From Bidens hawaiensis (Eukaryota > Streptophyta > Magnoliopsida > Asterales > Asteraceae): a DNA stretch of 64,000 bases. Every line of letters begins with the position of its first letter. Within the stretch, counting starts at the first letter, position 1. Location of the stretch: positions 124,001-188,000 of the forward strand of contig JAIQDT010004246.1 in the NCBI GenBank assembly GCA_021521415.1, written 5' to 3'. The position numbers were made by a program, and so were the translations under genes. The notes under the pieces are model-generated. The model saw nothing but the letters and a program-made list of their open reading frames with translations, ran no database searches and had not been told where the DNA came from. This document shows, piece by piece, positions 20,005 through 28,696 of this stretch.

Positions 20005-20487
20005 TGTTCGGGACGGAAGGTTTCAACCACAGATCAAAGATAAAAACAAACACTTTATTGATAAACGCGAACGGTTACATGCTTGTTTAAACAGAGAAAT
20101 CACGATCTATGGCAGGGGGAGGTCGAGCATGGCCTCCCCCCTCATCCGGACAGCACCTGGGCTCCGGGCACGCAAAAACCTCGAAAACCTTACCTGTTCA
20201 CGACTGAAAGCTGGTATTTATACCCGCTGCCATTCGGTCAGGACTCATTCGATCGAATGAGTCCTATTCGATCGAATGGCAGACTCATTCGATCGAATGA
20301 GTCCTATTCGATCGAATGGCAGACTCATTCGATCGAATCAGAAACTGGTTCGATCGAATGAGTATCCATTTGAAAATGCTCTTTCAAATGGATCACTTTC
20401 AGCGTGAACCACTACCTAGGTGTACAGCATACAACATAAACATTCTAAACTATTCGCCAAGCGACGGCCACAAAATGTGCACCAACA
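20005..20487 (-). repeat. LTR C
   Basis: Plus-strand ends TGTTCGGGACGG and GTGCACCAACA, with a minus-strand polypurine tract CCAAGGGGGAA right after 20488, so it is a 3' LTR. Carries a short direct array of GACTCATTCGATCGAATGAG-type units at 20238-20360. Its 5' end resembles the LTR at 12227-12798. It breaks the similarity between A and B. Confidence 0.8.
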
Positions 20488-21560
20488 AATTCCCCCTTGG
20501 ACGTTGCTTGCGAATTGCTGTAGACACCTCTTGCAATCTTCAGTCAAATCTTCTGCTTTATCTTGATAATCACGTTGAAGAATACCATCATTGCAGCAAG
20601 ATTCCCCCTTAGACTGAACTCTCGGTTAATGATGCAAAGTGTTCTCCATTGCTGACATCTTCAGACTAAATAATCTGTTTAAAACAACCAACTGTAGAAA
20701 TTCCCCCTCAGACGTTGACGTGTATCCCAATATATAGACATGACAATACATGCACGCTTCCGCTGCGCGACTTACTATCGGCGAATCTTCACCCACACGG
20801 TTACTTCACCAACATGTATTGGACAAATGACAGAGGCTTCCAATCCACAGCTACTCCCCCTAAACAGATTAGTTTGTATGCAGATTCATCATCGGAGACA
20901 AAGACACATCATTAACTTCGTGATTGCGAATCACCAATTTTCAACAGAATTCCCTCCACAAAGCGGAATTCTCACATGCGGAAAATAAATATTTAACATG
21001 ATTGGCCCATAAATAGTCAGATGCTCCTGACTACCCCACAATAACTCAAACTCAGATTCTCTCCACAAAGCAGAATCTTCAGAATGCGGACAATAAATTA
21101 AACTTGGTTGGCCCATAAATAGTCAGATGCTCCTGACTACCCCACAATAACATCATACCTCATCAGTAATCACTTTTCTCTGTTCTTCTGTGTTCTTATA
21201 ACAATCACCACTGTAGAAGCTCAATGAACAAGGGGTTATCCATTAAACTTGTAGACGATAATTCCTTCAGGTAATTGTGCTTTGTTCATCTTCAAATTTG
21301 CCGCTTTAACCGTTAAACATTTAAACGCTCTGACTTTGCCGGCAAATATCAGTGAAAATTTCACTGTCACCAAACTTTTTCTGGAATGTGATCAACATGT
21401 ATAGGATGTCCAGAAAAATCTTCATCACTGACCCGACAATTAACCGAAAATTTCCCGGAAATTTTGTCGAAAAAATTTTATTTTTGCCAAACTTTTTCAG
21501 AAGACTTCCCGACTGATAAAAATGGCTTGGGCAAATTTTCGTGTAAGCGGGCGTTCCAGA

Positions 21561-21564
<4 letters not shown>
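20488..21564 (-). other. Internal 3' region of element C, non-coding
   Basis: No credible gene. Four polypurine-like sites (minus strand) lie near 20490, 20600, 20701 and 20852. A direct repeat with a period of about 106 bases (20952-21045 and 21060-21150) includes 43 nearly identical bases with AGTCAG pairing to CTGACT. Ends at a T37 run. Probably the 3' remainder of a partial element joined to A. Confidence 0.55.

Positions 21565-21601
<37 letters not shown>
21565..21601. repeat. Poly(T) run of 37 bases
   Basis: A poly(A) tract in the sense direction of element A, located between its leader and the C-derived segment; may mark the joining point. Confidence 0.9.
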
Positions 21602-21602
<1 letters not shown>

Positions 21603-22061
21603 GTCTGGAACACGTTCGATCGAATGAGAACTGGTTCGGTCGAATGAACCACAGATTCGATCGGATGAAGCACATATTCGATCGGATGAAGAACTGGTTC
21701 GATCAGCTATTTGAATTTGACACTTTGAGCGGGAAAACCAGTTCGATCGAATACAAACTGATTCGATCGAATGAAGACATCTGGTTCGATCGAATGAACA
21801 GGCTGTCTGGGCGGGAAAACTTGCGTTTGAATTTGACACTTTTGAGCGGGAAGACTGATTCGATCGAATCAGTCAATCGAATAAGCCTATTCGATCGAAT
21901 GGGGAACTCGTTCGATCGAATGTACTGATTCGACTCCTTCAACGCCAGCCCAGAAAACGCGAAGAACACGAAGAACACACCAACAGTTTAACGTCCAGAA
22001 CGCAGAAAATCAAGAGCTCGGCTTGCTAGATCGGTTGTTAGACCTTTCTAGCGGTAACCTG
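21602..22061 (-). other. Leader of element A with TTCGATCGAA array
   Basis: About 460 bases next to the PBS, with a dozen TTCGATCGAA or close variants in 21615-21925. Two short similar segments (around 21715 and 21830) both read TTTGAATTTGACACTTTGAGCGG-like. No gag follows. Confidence 0.6.
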
Positions 22062-22073
22062 GCTCTGATACCA
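22062..22073 (-). other. Primer-binding site of element A
   Basis: Minus-strand TGGTATCAGAGC, three bases from the shared LTR; shows that this LTR is the 5' LTR of A. Confidence 0.95.
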
Positions 22074-22076
22074 CTT

Positions 22077-22523
22077 TGTCGGACCGGTGCGGGACACGGT
22101 TTCCCAACGATTCACGGGGCAACGTGTTAGAGTGCGGAATCCTCTAACACAGCGATTCGGTGGTGATCAACAACGCGCGGTAACGATTCCTAAGACGGTT
22201 TGACACCTAGGGACGGAGGAAAGGACCGACACGTGAAGAACGGGCAGAGAGTATTTCAGCAGAGTGGTGGTTCGTGACTGTGTGTAGAATTTGTGCAATT
22301 GTGAAATTTCCTAAGTTTCGTTTATATATCGAAAACTGGTTCGATCGAATGAGTCTCTCATTCGATCGAACGAGACCTGGTTCGATCGAATCAGTCACTG
22401 ATTCGATCGAATCAGTTTCTTTTGACATTTTCAGTCCGTTAACTTAGTTTCACGATCGTTATCTTCATATCGAACCATCCTGATAGAACTGGGGACATAC
22501 ACATGACATTTCATGTCCTAACA
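22077..22523 (-). repeat. Shared LTR: 5' LTR of A and 3' LTR of B
   Basis: The left flank is a PBS (5' LTR role for A) and the right flank a polypurine tract (3' LTR role for B). Close to the 15721 LTR, but about twenty differences from the B 5' LTR at 36055. Confidence 0.95.
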
Positions 22524-22871
22524 AACTCCCCCTTGGAGCCAGTTCTATTTACTTACAATCAATCGAGTTCTCTTGCTCGATCGTAACTCCCCCTTGGAGT
22601 TATCTCACTCTCTCTTTTCTCAAAGCTAATGGTGCGCATGTTGCATCCACGAACTCCTTTCATCATGAAGTTCTCTCAGGATCAAATGGTCCAGTCAGTC
22701 AGACTTACCATAGGTTCCGCATATCCTGAGAAGCTGTCAATTGAAACTTTAGATAAACATTTAAGCACAATCTATCACAATGTTCCAAAACAAATTACAT
22801 TCAACTCAAAAACAATTACAACCAGAAGATTAAACCTTTCATTACAACAAGAAACAAAATAAACATGACAA
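22524..22871 (-). other. Doubled polypurine tract and 3' tail (B)
   Basis: Same arrangement as in A: CTCCAAGGGGGAGTT at the LTR and again near 22584-22600 on the minus strand, then non-coding tail. Confidence 0.7.
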
Positions 22872-24140
22872 TTAAGCTTCAGTCTCTTGTGCATACTTCT
22901 TCTGTTGCTCTTTCCAATTTGATCCTGCATGTATGTCATAGGCAAAGCAGATCCTAATGACATTTCTATACGTTAAAGCTTGCTCCATGTCTTCGGGGGC
23001 GTAGAGAATCTCTGTCTTGTACAGCGTGTAGACGTCCTCCCGTGACAAGTTTGTGAGCCACATAGGATCAAAGATACGAATTGTGCTCCAATTTCCATTG
23101 TCGTTGAGCACGATGACTGCTTCATGCAGTCTTCCGTCATAGTACCAATGCCTGAACGCTTTGTAGAAGTCCTGCTTCATCTTTCTTAGAGGAATCTTCT
23201 TCATCGTGAGTGGTGGCATGTACTTCAAAACAATCTTTGGCCTGTTGGTGATCGGATCGATCTCCCTTTTACTTGTATATCTCTTTGGCCTTTGTGGAGT
23301 GATCATCTTCCATTTTGAGCTGTATTCCATTCGCAATACACTCTGATAATACGTTGCAAATGGAGATGAACTTGCATAAAGCATATCAAGATAGTTAAGA
23401 CGGTTTAGATCAAAAGTAGGAAGAGTCTTCAAGTCAGTGATACGTTGAAAGTACTCAACCCCTTTTTCTCTCTTGACAGCAATGCAATTAAGATCCTTCA
23501 GACACGCCCAAGCAATTATTTCACCTGAAGTTCTACGACCCTTCATCTTATAGGACATTGTGTGAGGAATGGTCGGCTTTGCTTGTCGTCTGGACCTTAT
23601 CTTCTCAAGAATAGCGTTGAAAGCTTTCTTGCACTCTTCAGTTTTCTCAACGAAATCGGCTTGATCTGCATCAGAAGGCTGTTTCATTGTGTTTGACCTT
23701 TCGTCAGCCTTCTTCTGTATTTCCTCCTCTGTTACATTTTGAAAGAAGCTTGCCGAGTTAGGAAGATCTTCAGTTTGAGACGTGTAGTACTCTGGATATT
23801 CTTCCTGCGTCAAGTCTTCCATTTCGACTTCATCGAATTGAGAGGGATCAGCGGCCGTGGATGATGTTGAGTCAGGTGTAGCAGCCGAAGAAGATGTTTG
23901 TTCTGTTGAAGGCAAAGCCAGATACTTGCCTGTTTCTTCATTGTATAGCTCAAACATATGTTCCAGTTCTTCTTCTGTGAAATTGTGAGAAATTTCACCT
24001 TCTTCCAAGTCTCCACTTGCGAAGAATTGCTGCTCATCTGGATTGTCCAGTAAAAACGTGAAATATTCCGCTGCTGTTTTTGATTGCAGCGGTTGGACAT
24101 TAAACGGATCAGCATCACCTGTTTGATTACACAAACACAA
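22872..24140 (-). CDS. Env-position gene, ORF2 / predicted exon 2 (B)
   Basis: Protein identical over all 422 codons to the A copy. The coding part probably starts at 24118, at the predicted acceptor, since no ATG is available upstream. Acidic N-terminal half, conserved C-terminal domain (EYFQRI to YDIHAG), then a Gln/Lys-rich end KEQQKKYAQETEA. The complete identity with A, against a 5% LTR difference inside B, points to recent duplication or conversion. If spliced to exon 1 the product is about 937 residues. No membrane segment; role unknown. Confidence 0.75.
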   Translation of the reverse strand: MCLCNQTGDADPFNVQPLQSKTAAEYFTFLLDNPDEQQFFASGDLEEGEISHNFTEEELEHMFELYNEETGKYLALPSTEQTSSSAATPDSTSSTAADPSQFDEVEMEDLTQEEYPEYYTSQTEDLPNSASFFQNVTEEEIQKKADERSNTMKQPSDADQADFVEKTEECKKAFNAILEKIRSRRQAKPTIPHTMSYKMKGRRTSGEIIAWACLKDLNCIAVKREKGVEYFQRITDLKTLPTFDLNRLNYLDMLYASSSPFATYYQSVLRMEYSSKWKMITPQRPKRYTSKREIDPITNRPKIVLKYMPPLTMKKIPLRKMKQDFYKAFRHWYYDGRLHEAVIVLNDNGNWSTIRIFDPMWLTNLSREDVYTLYKTEILYAPEDMEQALTYRNVIRICFAYDIHAGSNWKEQQKKYAQETEA

Positions 24141-24296
24141 AGTAACAACAAATTTAAGTAAACATATGTAATATCATAAACATTAAATACAATATCATTA
24201 CATATGAAACTAGGTTTACAAACAAATCATTAATTGAAAAGATTTAACATTTAAGTCCTTACTACATTCACTCAAAATACTCTTAACTACCTTCAC
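24119..24296 (-). other. Predicted intron between ORF1 and ORF2 (B)
   Basis: Identical in layout to the A copy. Exon 1 ends after codon 521 plus one base; exon 2 supplies GT, making a Gly codon, and continues Asp-Ala-Asp-Pro. The body is AT-rich with a T-rich stretch before CAAACAG. A stop in the ORF1 frame lies within the intron. Confidence 0.65.
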
Positions 24297-25860
24297 CTCC
24301 ATCATCAGAAGAGTCCAGTTCGTCTGTGTCCACATCGACATTGGTTGGACCTTCCAGACGAAGAACATCACCCTTCAGCTCAGTCACTCTTGCTTCAAGG
24401 CGTAGATTTGACTCTCTCAGCTCGGTGATCAAAGAACCTTGTTCATTAATCGAAGATCCCTGTTCAGCGACAGTAGCATTTAACTGACTATTTTCAAGCC
24501 TGAGCATTTCGTTCTCAGCTTGAAGTTTAGCAATCTGCTCATCTCTGAGCCGATTCTGTTCTTCTTGCTCTGCCTTGAACAGTAACATCTTCATCATCGC
24601 CTTGTGCAAATCAGCAAGTTCGGATGCAACCTTTTGAGGTATGGCCATTTCAGGTTGAGCTTGAGGAATAGGTTGTTGAGCTGACTGCGGTGTTGGTGGC
24701 TGTGCTGGTTGAGCAGGAGGAGCAGCAGAAGTCCCGACGGATGGTAACATTGAGGGACGCGGTTGATCGGGAAATAAGCTTCGATACTTCCGAGTAACCT
24801 TCTTCTTTTGCCTCTTTGCAGGCCTTTCTTCTCCTACATCTATGTCGGCCGGATTTTCCACGGCTCTGACTTCCTCACCAGTTTCCAACTCTTCTTCATT
24901 TAGAAACGAATCAGCCTCCTTTTCAGCTTCGGTCCTTGTATCTTCAGGGACCGCCACCTCCTCAGTGTCAGAGTCGTCGCTTGATTCCTGCAAAGGTAAG
25001 TTTTCGACGTCTGAGTCACTGGTATCATTTCTCCATTTCCTTTTAGGAGGGGCCCTGTAAGACGGATTCACCAAATGCCCGAAGCATCTTTTGATTGGTG
25101 GCCTGGTTGGACGTTCCTTGTAAGATTTGAGACGGTTGAGAGTCTCATTTTTCATGTGGTCCAGTTTCACCACATCACCTTCGTTTTCTTTCAGTAACCC
25201 TGGTGCTTGAGTATCGACGATCATTTGCACGAACCGTGGGAACTGTAGAAACTTCTCACTTTTCCCTTGCTTCAACGTGATGTTCTCGACCATATGACCG
25301 AAAGTCATCTGAGAGAAGTTGTATGGTCGGTTCATCACCAAAGCAGCTACAGTGAACTGCATGCTTTCCCTCAGCTTGTCAAAGCTGGTTCGTTGAGGGC
25401 CCAAGCAGTGCATCACAACGTGTGCCAAATATTTGAACTCGGGGCACAAGTTGGCCTTATGAAGCAGACCGGCATTGAGGTCGCCGTCATACTTCATACG
25501 TGCGAAACATCCTCTAGTTGCAGCAGGATGTAGGGAGATCGGGTCTGATTCATCATCTTCAAATCCGCAGACTTCTCTAATGACCTGGGCAGATATAACG
25601 ATGGCTTGCCCTCTAACGGTGGAGCGAATAACAGACGGCACGACTGTTTTGTCGTGCGTGGCATTCCTCCAAAACTCTTGTTGGATAGACATGATAGGCT
25701 CAATAATCCTAGAGATGGGTCCAGAGATCCTCGACCTCTTCAGAAACTTTATCACCGTTGCAAAGTCTTTCCCGTGGCTCGACTTTTCGTCTAGAAAAGC
25801 CACGATGTTGTGCTTGATGGACGTTTTGTACGGGACAACCACTTCTGCAACTTCAGCCAT
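24283..25860 (-). CDS. Env-position gene, ORF1 / predicted exon 1 (B)
   Basis: 525 codons with the same architecture as in A: globular N-terminal domain with NFSQMTFGHMVENI and FPRFVQMIVDTQ, acidic linker, basic RPAKRQKKKVTRKYR cluster, Pro/Gln-rich segment, C-terminal coiled coil with LQAENEMLRLENSQL. Compared with A it has Q for H at 85, I for T at 108 and several changes around 396-430. It lies about 2.8 kb downstream of pol on the same strand. Basic cluster plus coiled coil suggests a soluble, self-associating and perhaps nuclear protein (inference). Homologues: the decayed Y copy. Confidence 0.75.
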   Translation of the reverse strand: MAEVAEVVVPYKTSIKHNIVAFLDEKSSHGKDFATVIKFLKRSRISGPISRIIEPIMSIQQEFWRNATHDKTVVPSVIRSTVRGQAIVISAQVIREVCGFEDDESDPISLHPAATRGCFARMKYDGDLNAGLLHKANLCPEFKYLAHVVMHCLGPQRTSFDKLRESMQFTVAALVMNRPYNFSQMTFGHMVENITLKQGKSEKFLQFPRFVQMIVDTQAPGLLKENEGDVVKLDHMKNETLNRLKSYKERPTRPPIKRCFGHLVNPSYRAPPKRKWRNDTSDSDVENLPLQESSDDSDTEEVAVPEDTRTEAEKEADSFLNEEELETGEEVRAVENPADIDVGEERPAKRQKKKVTRKYRSLFPDQPRPSMLPSVGTSAAPPAQPAQPPTPQSAQQPIPQAQPEMAIPQKVASELADLHKAMMKMLLFKAEQEEQNRLRDEQIAKLQAENEMLRLENSQLNATVAEQGSSINEQGSLITELRESNLRLEARVTELKGDVLRLEGPTNVDVDTDELDSSDDGGEGS

Positions 25861-26570
25861 TTAAATCTGTAACCATAAACGTGTTAGAACAAACAGATAT
25901 CGAAACGACTGAATGCGTTTAAACTTTTCAAATTTTCTGGACTGGTTCGATCGAACGAGTAACACATTCGATCGGATGAGCTATTCATTCGATCGAATGA
26001 GATCTGGTTCGATTACAGACAATCGAATGAGATAGAATTTCCCATTGACTTCTGATTCGATCGAACTAGTGATCGAATAAGTCACATTCGATCGAACAAG
26101 AGACTCGTTCGATCGAATCAACTGATTCGACTCATTCAAGCAAAATCCAGAAATGAAGAACACCCGAACCCGGAAAACTTAAACGATCAAGAACTCGATC
26201 AAAACACGGTTAAAAACATGTAAAACTTACATTTTCGTGATCTACGTGAAAAATCGAATAATATGATCGGATCAAAAAGAGGGTTTGAGGAAAATCAATT
26301 TGAGAGCAAAAATCCGTAAAATATTTCGAATAAAACTGATCGATCGAATGAGTTTGAATATTTATACTATTTTTGGACTTATTCGATCGAACGGACTTGT
26401 TCGTTTGGACCATTCGATCGAATGAGATTCTATTCGATCGAATGAGTCTCTTCGCAACTGTTTACATTCCTCAACCACTGATTCGATCGAATCTGTTCAT
26501 TCGATCGAGTTATTCGTTCGAATAGCAACCTATTCGATCGAATGAGGGAAACCATTTGAAAAATAAATTT
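25861..26570 (-). promoter_or_regulatory. Upstream region of ORF1 with palindromes and splice site (B)
   Basis: Minus strand GTTCTAAC, ACGTTTATGGTTACAG, ATTTAA and ATG; the AG is at 25868-25867. TTCGATCGAA palindromes recur at 25940-26130 and 26340-26545. Similarity to A ends near 26357. No coding sequence. Confidence 0.55.
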
Positions 26571-27098
26571 TTAAATTTCTTATTTCCCGTCCATCGATCG
26601 TGATGCCTTTGAACCTGCACGAAAACATAAACTTTTGACACTTGGTTAGTTTTCGTAGACATTTTCCAATCCTGAGAGCTTCGTTCCTACAGAACATATA
26701 GATCATAATACATTAGTAACAAATGGAAAAATATCAGGCTCAAACATCTTTGGGTTTTCTTGTCACTTCATTCTTTCTTTCATGCACAGCCTGTTGCACA
26801 GATGAACATTTAGCAACCTGCATGAAGTTTTCTTTCATTCCTACACACTGGATAAACATTTAGTAGGAACAGACAGGGATCAGACTACCTGTCACGATGA
26901 TTTCTCATCGATTCTCAAACAAACAGAAATAGATAAAATGAGAAAGAAAAAAAATAAATAGAAATAAAATCTTTTTGGTTTTTATCAAAATATTTACAGG
27001 GAGGGACAGGGATCAGACTACCTGTCACGATGATTTCTCATCAACATTAAAGCAGAATAAAATAAATAAAAATAAAAAGATTAATTCAGAATTAAAAA

Positions 27099-27101
<3 letters not shown>

Positions 27102-27147
<46 letters not shown>
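27102..27147. repeat. Poly(T) run, 46 bases
   Basis: Poly(A) in the sense of element B; others are at 27258-27302 (45 bases) and 27736-27774 (39 bases). These runs are absent from the matching spacer of Y. Confidence 0.9.
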
Positions 27148-27152
<5 letters not shown>

Positions 27153-27254
27153 TCAAACTGAAATAAACAACTGTACAAAATTTTAAAACACGTTATTTTT
27201 TGTTGAGAAGGACCTATAATAAGAAATCATACAGACGTATATGACTGTCTACTG

Positions 27255-27257
<3 letters not shown>

Positions 27258-27302
<45 letters not shown>
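27258..27302. repeat. Poly(T) run, 45 bases
   Basis: Second long homopolymer in the B spacer; it lies at an edge of a block shared with Y. Confidence 0.9.
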
Positions 27303-27309
<7 letters not shown>

Positions 27310-27733
27310 AACGAAGTTAAACAAGACATAATGAATATTCTTTTTGTGAGAAAGATCCGAACAGGAATCATACTAATTACGTGACTGTCACACAGATCCG
27401 TGTTTAGCTGTATTATGACATAAAGAAACAGGTTGTGAGCATGTAAATAACTTAAAATGGTTTTCATCGTTTCTGTGATACGAGTTAGGTTCAATTATGT
27501 CTCAAAATTTAAGTGGGTATCAACTCAGAGATTATGATGCCTCCTATCTATTCTCAAAGCGTATTTGGCTTTCCCCAAGTCACCCCGAATTGACCTTGAC
27601 CCATAGTGTCTGATTAAAGTTGTAAGTGTCTTCATCTGCTTCCCGTTTTCTTTCTTTCTTACTCCATGATTGAGAAGTCTTGACATTGTTAACTCTAGAA
27701 TGTTTCAATCACTCATAATGTAATTTATTTTTT

Positions 27734-27735
<2 letters not shown>

Positions 27736-27774
<39 letters not shown>
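27736..27774. repeat. Poly(T) run, 39 bases
   Basis: Third long homopolymer in the B spacer, in the middle of the part conserved with Y. Confidence 0.9.
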
Positions 27775-27779
<5 letters not shown>

Positions 27780-28696
27780 AGACTTCAGAGTAGTAAACAA
27801 TTGCAAGTCCCGAATCTGGATCACTGCAGTTTCTTCACACACTATCTTTACGGGAATCAGAACACTTATGGGCTCGTGTATGACTGGGTAATCGCTTTTC
27901 TGCCTATCATTCGGAAAGATATATATGAAGACATACAAAACTCTTAAGGAGTTTCCACGTAAAATCGAGTAGATTTAGTTTGTATCACATCTACTTTTAC
28001 GCACCATAAAAAGCTATCATGACACACAATGACTGTTCTAAAGCCTTTTAAGCCTAATAACTTCACTAGTTAAGCACACAGAATCAGTATATCTATCGTT
28101 TTCCAAGGTTGGATCAATTTCTCATTTTATGAATATATAAGAATGTCTTTAAAAATAACGTTTAAATTATTTCGCCCCGATCAAGTCAAAGTCTTCAGGT
28201 AAACGGCTATCCTGAAGATCCAATGGATCAACTGGACCGACCACATACGAGTATGTGTCCTTCTAACTCAGTATAACCGACTAATTTTCAGCGAAAGAAT
28301 AAAAACCCATCAAAACTCGCCCCAATCACTTTCAGTCATCTGGTTAATGGCTATCCTCATAATCTACTAGTAGAAGTAAGGACCAAAACACATCCGAAAA
28401 TGTGTCCATCAAACTGAGGTAATCGACATAATTTTAAGCGATAGTGATGTATAAAAATTTAAGATAAGAAAAATGAAAATAAGCTGTACAAATCTTTTTG
28501 ATGTCTCAGTATGATAGCGTCTGTGTACTATCATCTTTCTTATAACAAGATCAACTTCTCAAAATTTTGAAAATTTTATATTGTTTTTGGTTTTGTTTTT
28601 GGTTTTTCTTGAAACCTTTCTCCCCCTAAAATTTATAAAAAACAAAATCTTTTTGGATTTTTTCAAATTTTTAAGAAAAGAAAAAATGAAAACAAA

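Larger units (their letters stand above)
15721..22523 (-). mobile_element. Copia element A, without gag and pol
   Basis: Minus strand: 5' LTR 22077-22523, PBS, palindrome-rich leader, poly(A) run, about 1 kb related to another element (C) with its LTR, then ORF1, ORF2, polypurine tracts and 3' LTR 15721-16169. Sequence from the 3' LTR through position 20004 is almost identical to B (offset 6354-6356). The flanks CAAAG and ACATC of the A-B array are not a target duplication. Confidence 0.85.
26571..28696 (-). other. Pol-to-ORF1 spacer of B
   Basis: No gene. From 28450 down to 27345 it matches the spacer of Y block by block, including the hairpin at 28192-28218, a CACATAC/GTATGTG palindrome near 28243-28258 and an ACACAT/ATGTGT stem around TTTCGG near 28389-28406. 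The remaining part has three long T runs and a 38-base direct repeat (26872-26909, 27005-27042) whose GACAGG and CCTGTC can pair. Confidence 0.75.

Noticed and set aside
20230..20360. Short regularly spaced repeats resembling a CRISPR array
   Set aside because: Units are palindromes in a plant LTR with very short, related spacers; no cas genes, wrong organism.
24842..25864. Plus-strand frames opposite ORF1 of B
   Set aside because: Shadow frames of a conserved coding region; the minus-strand frame has the domain matches.
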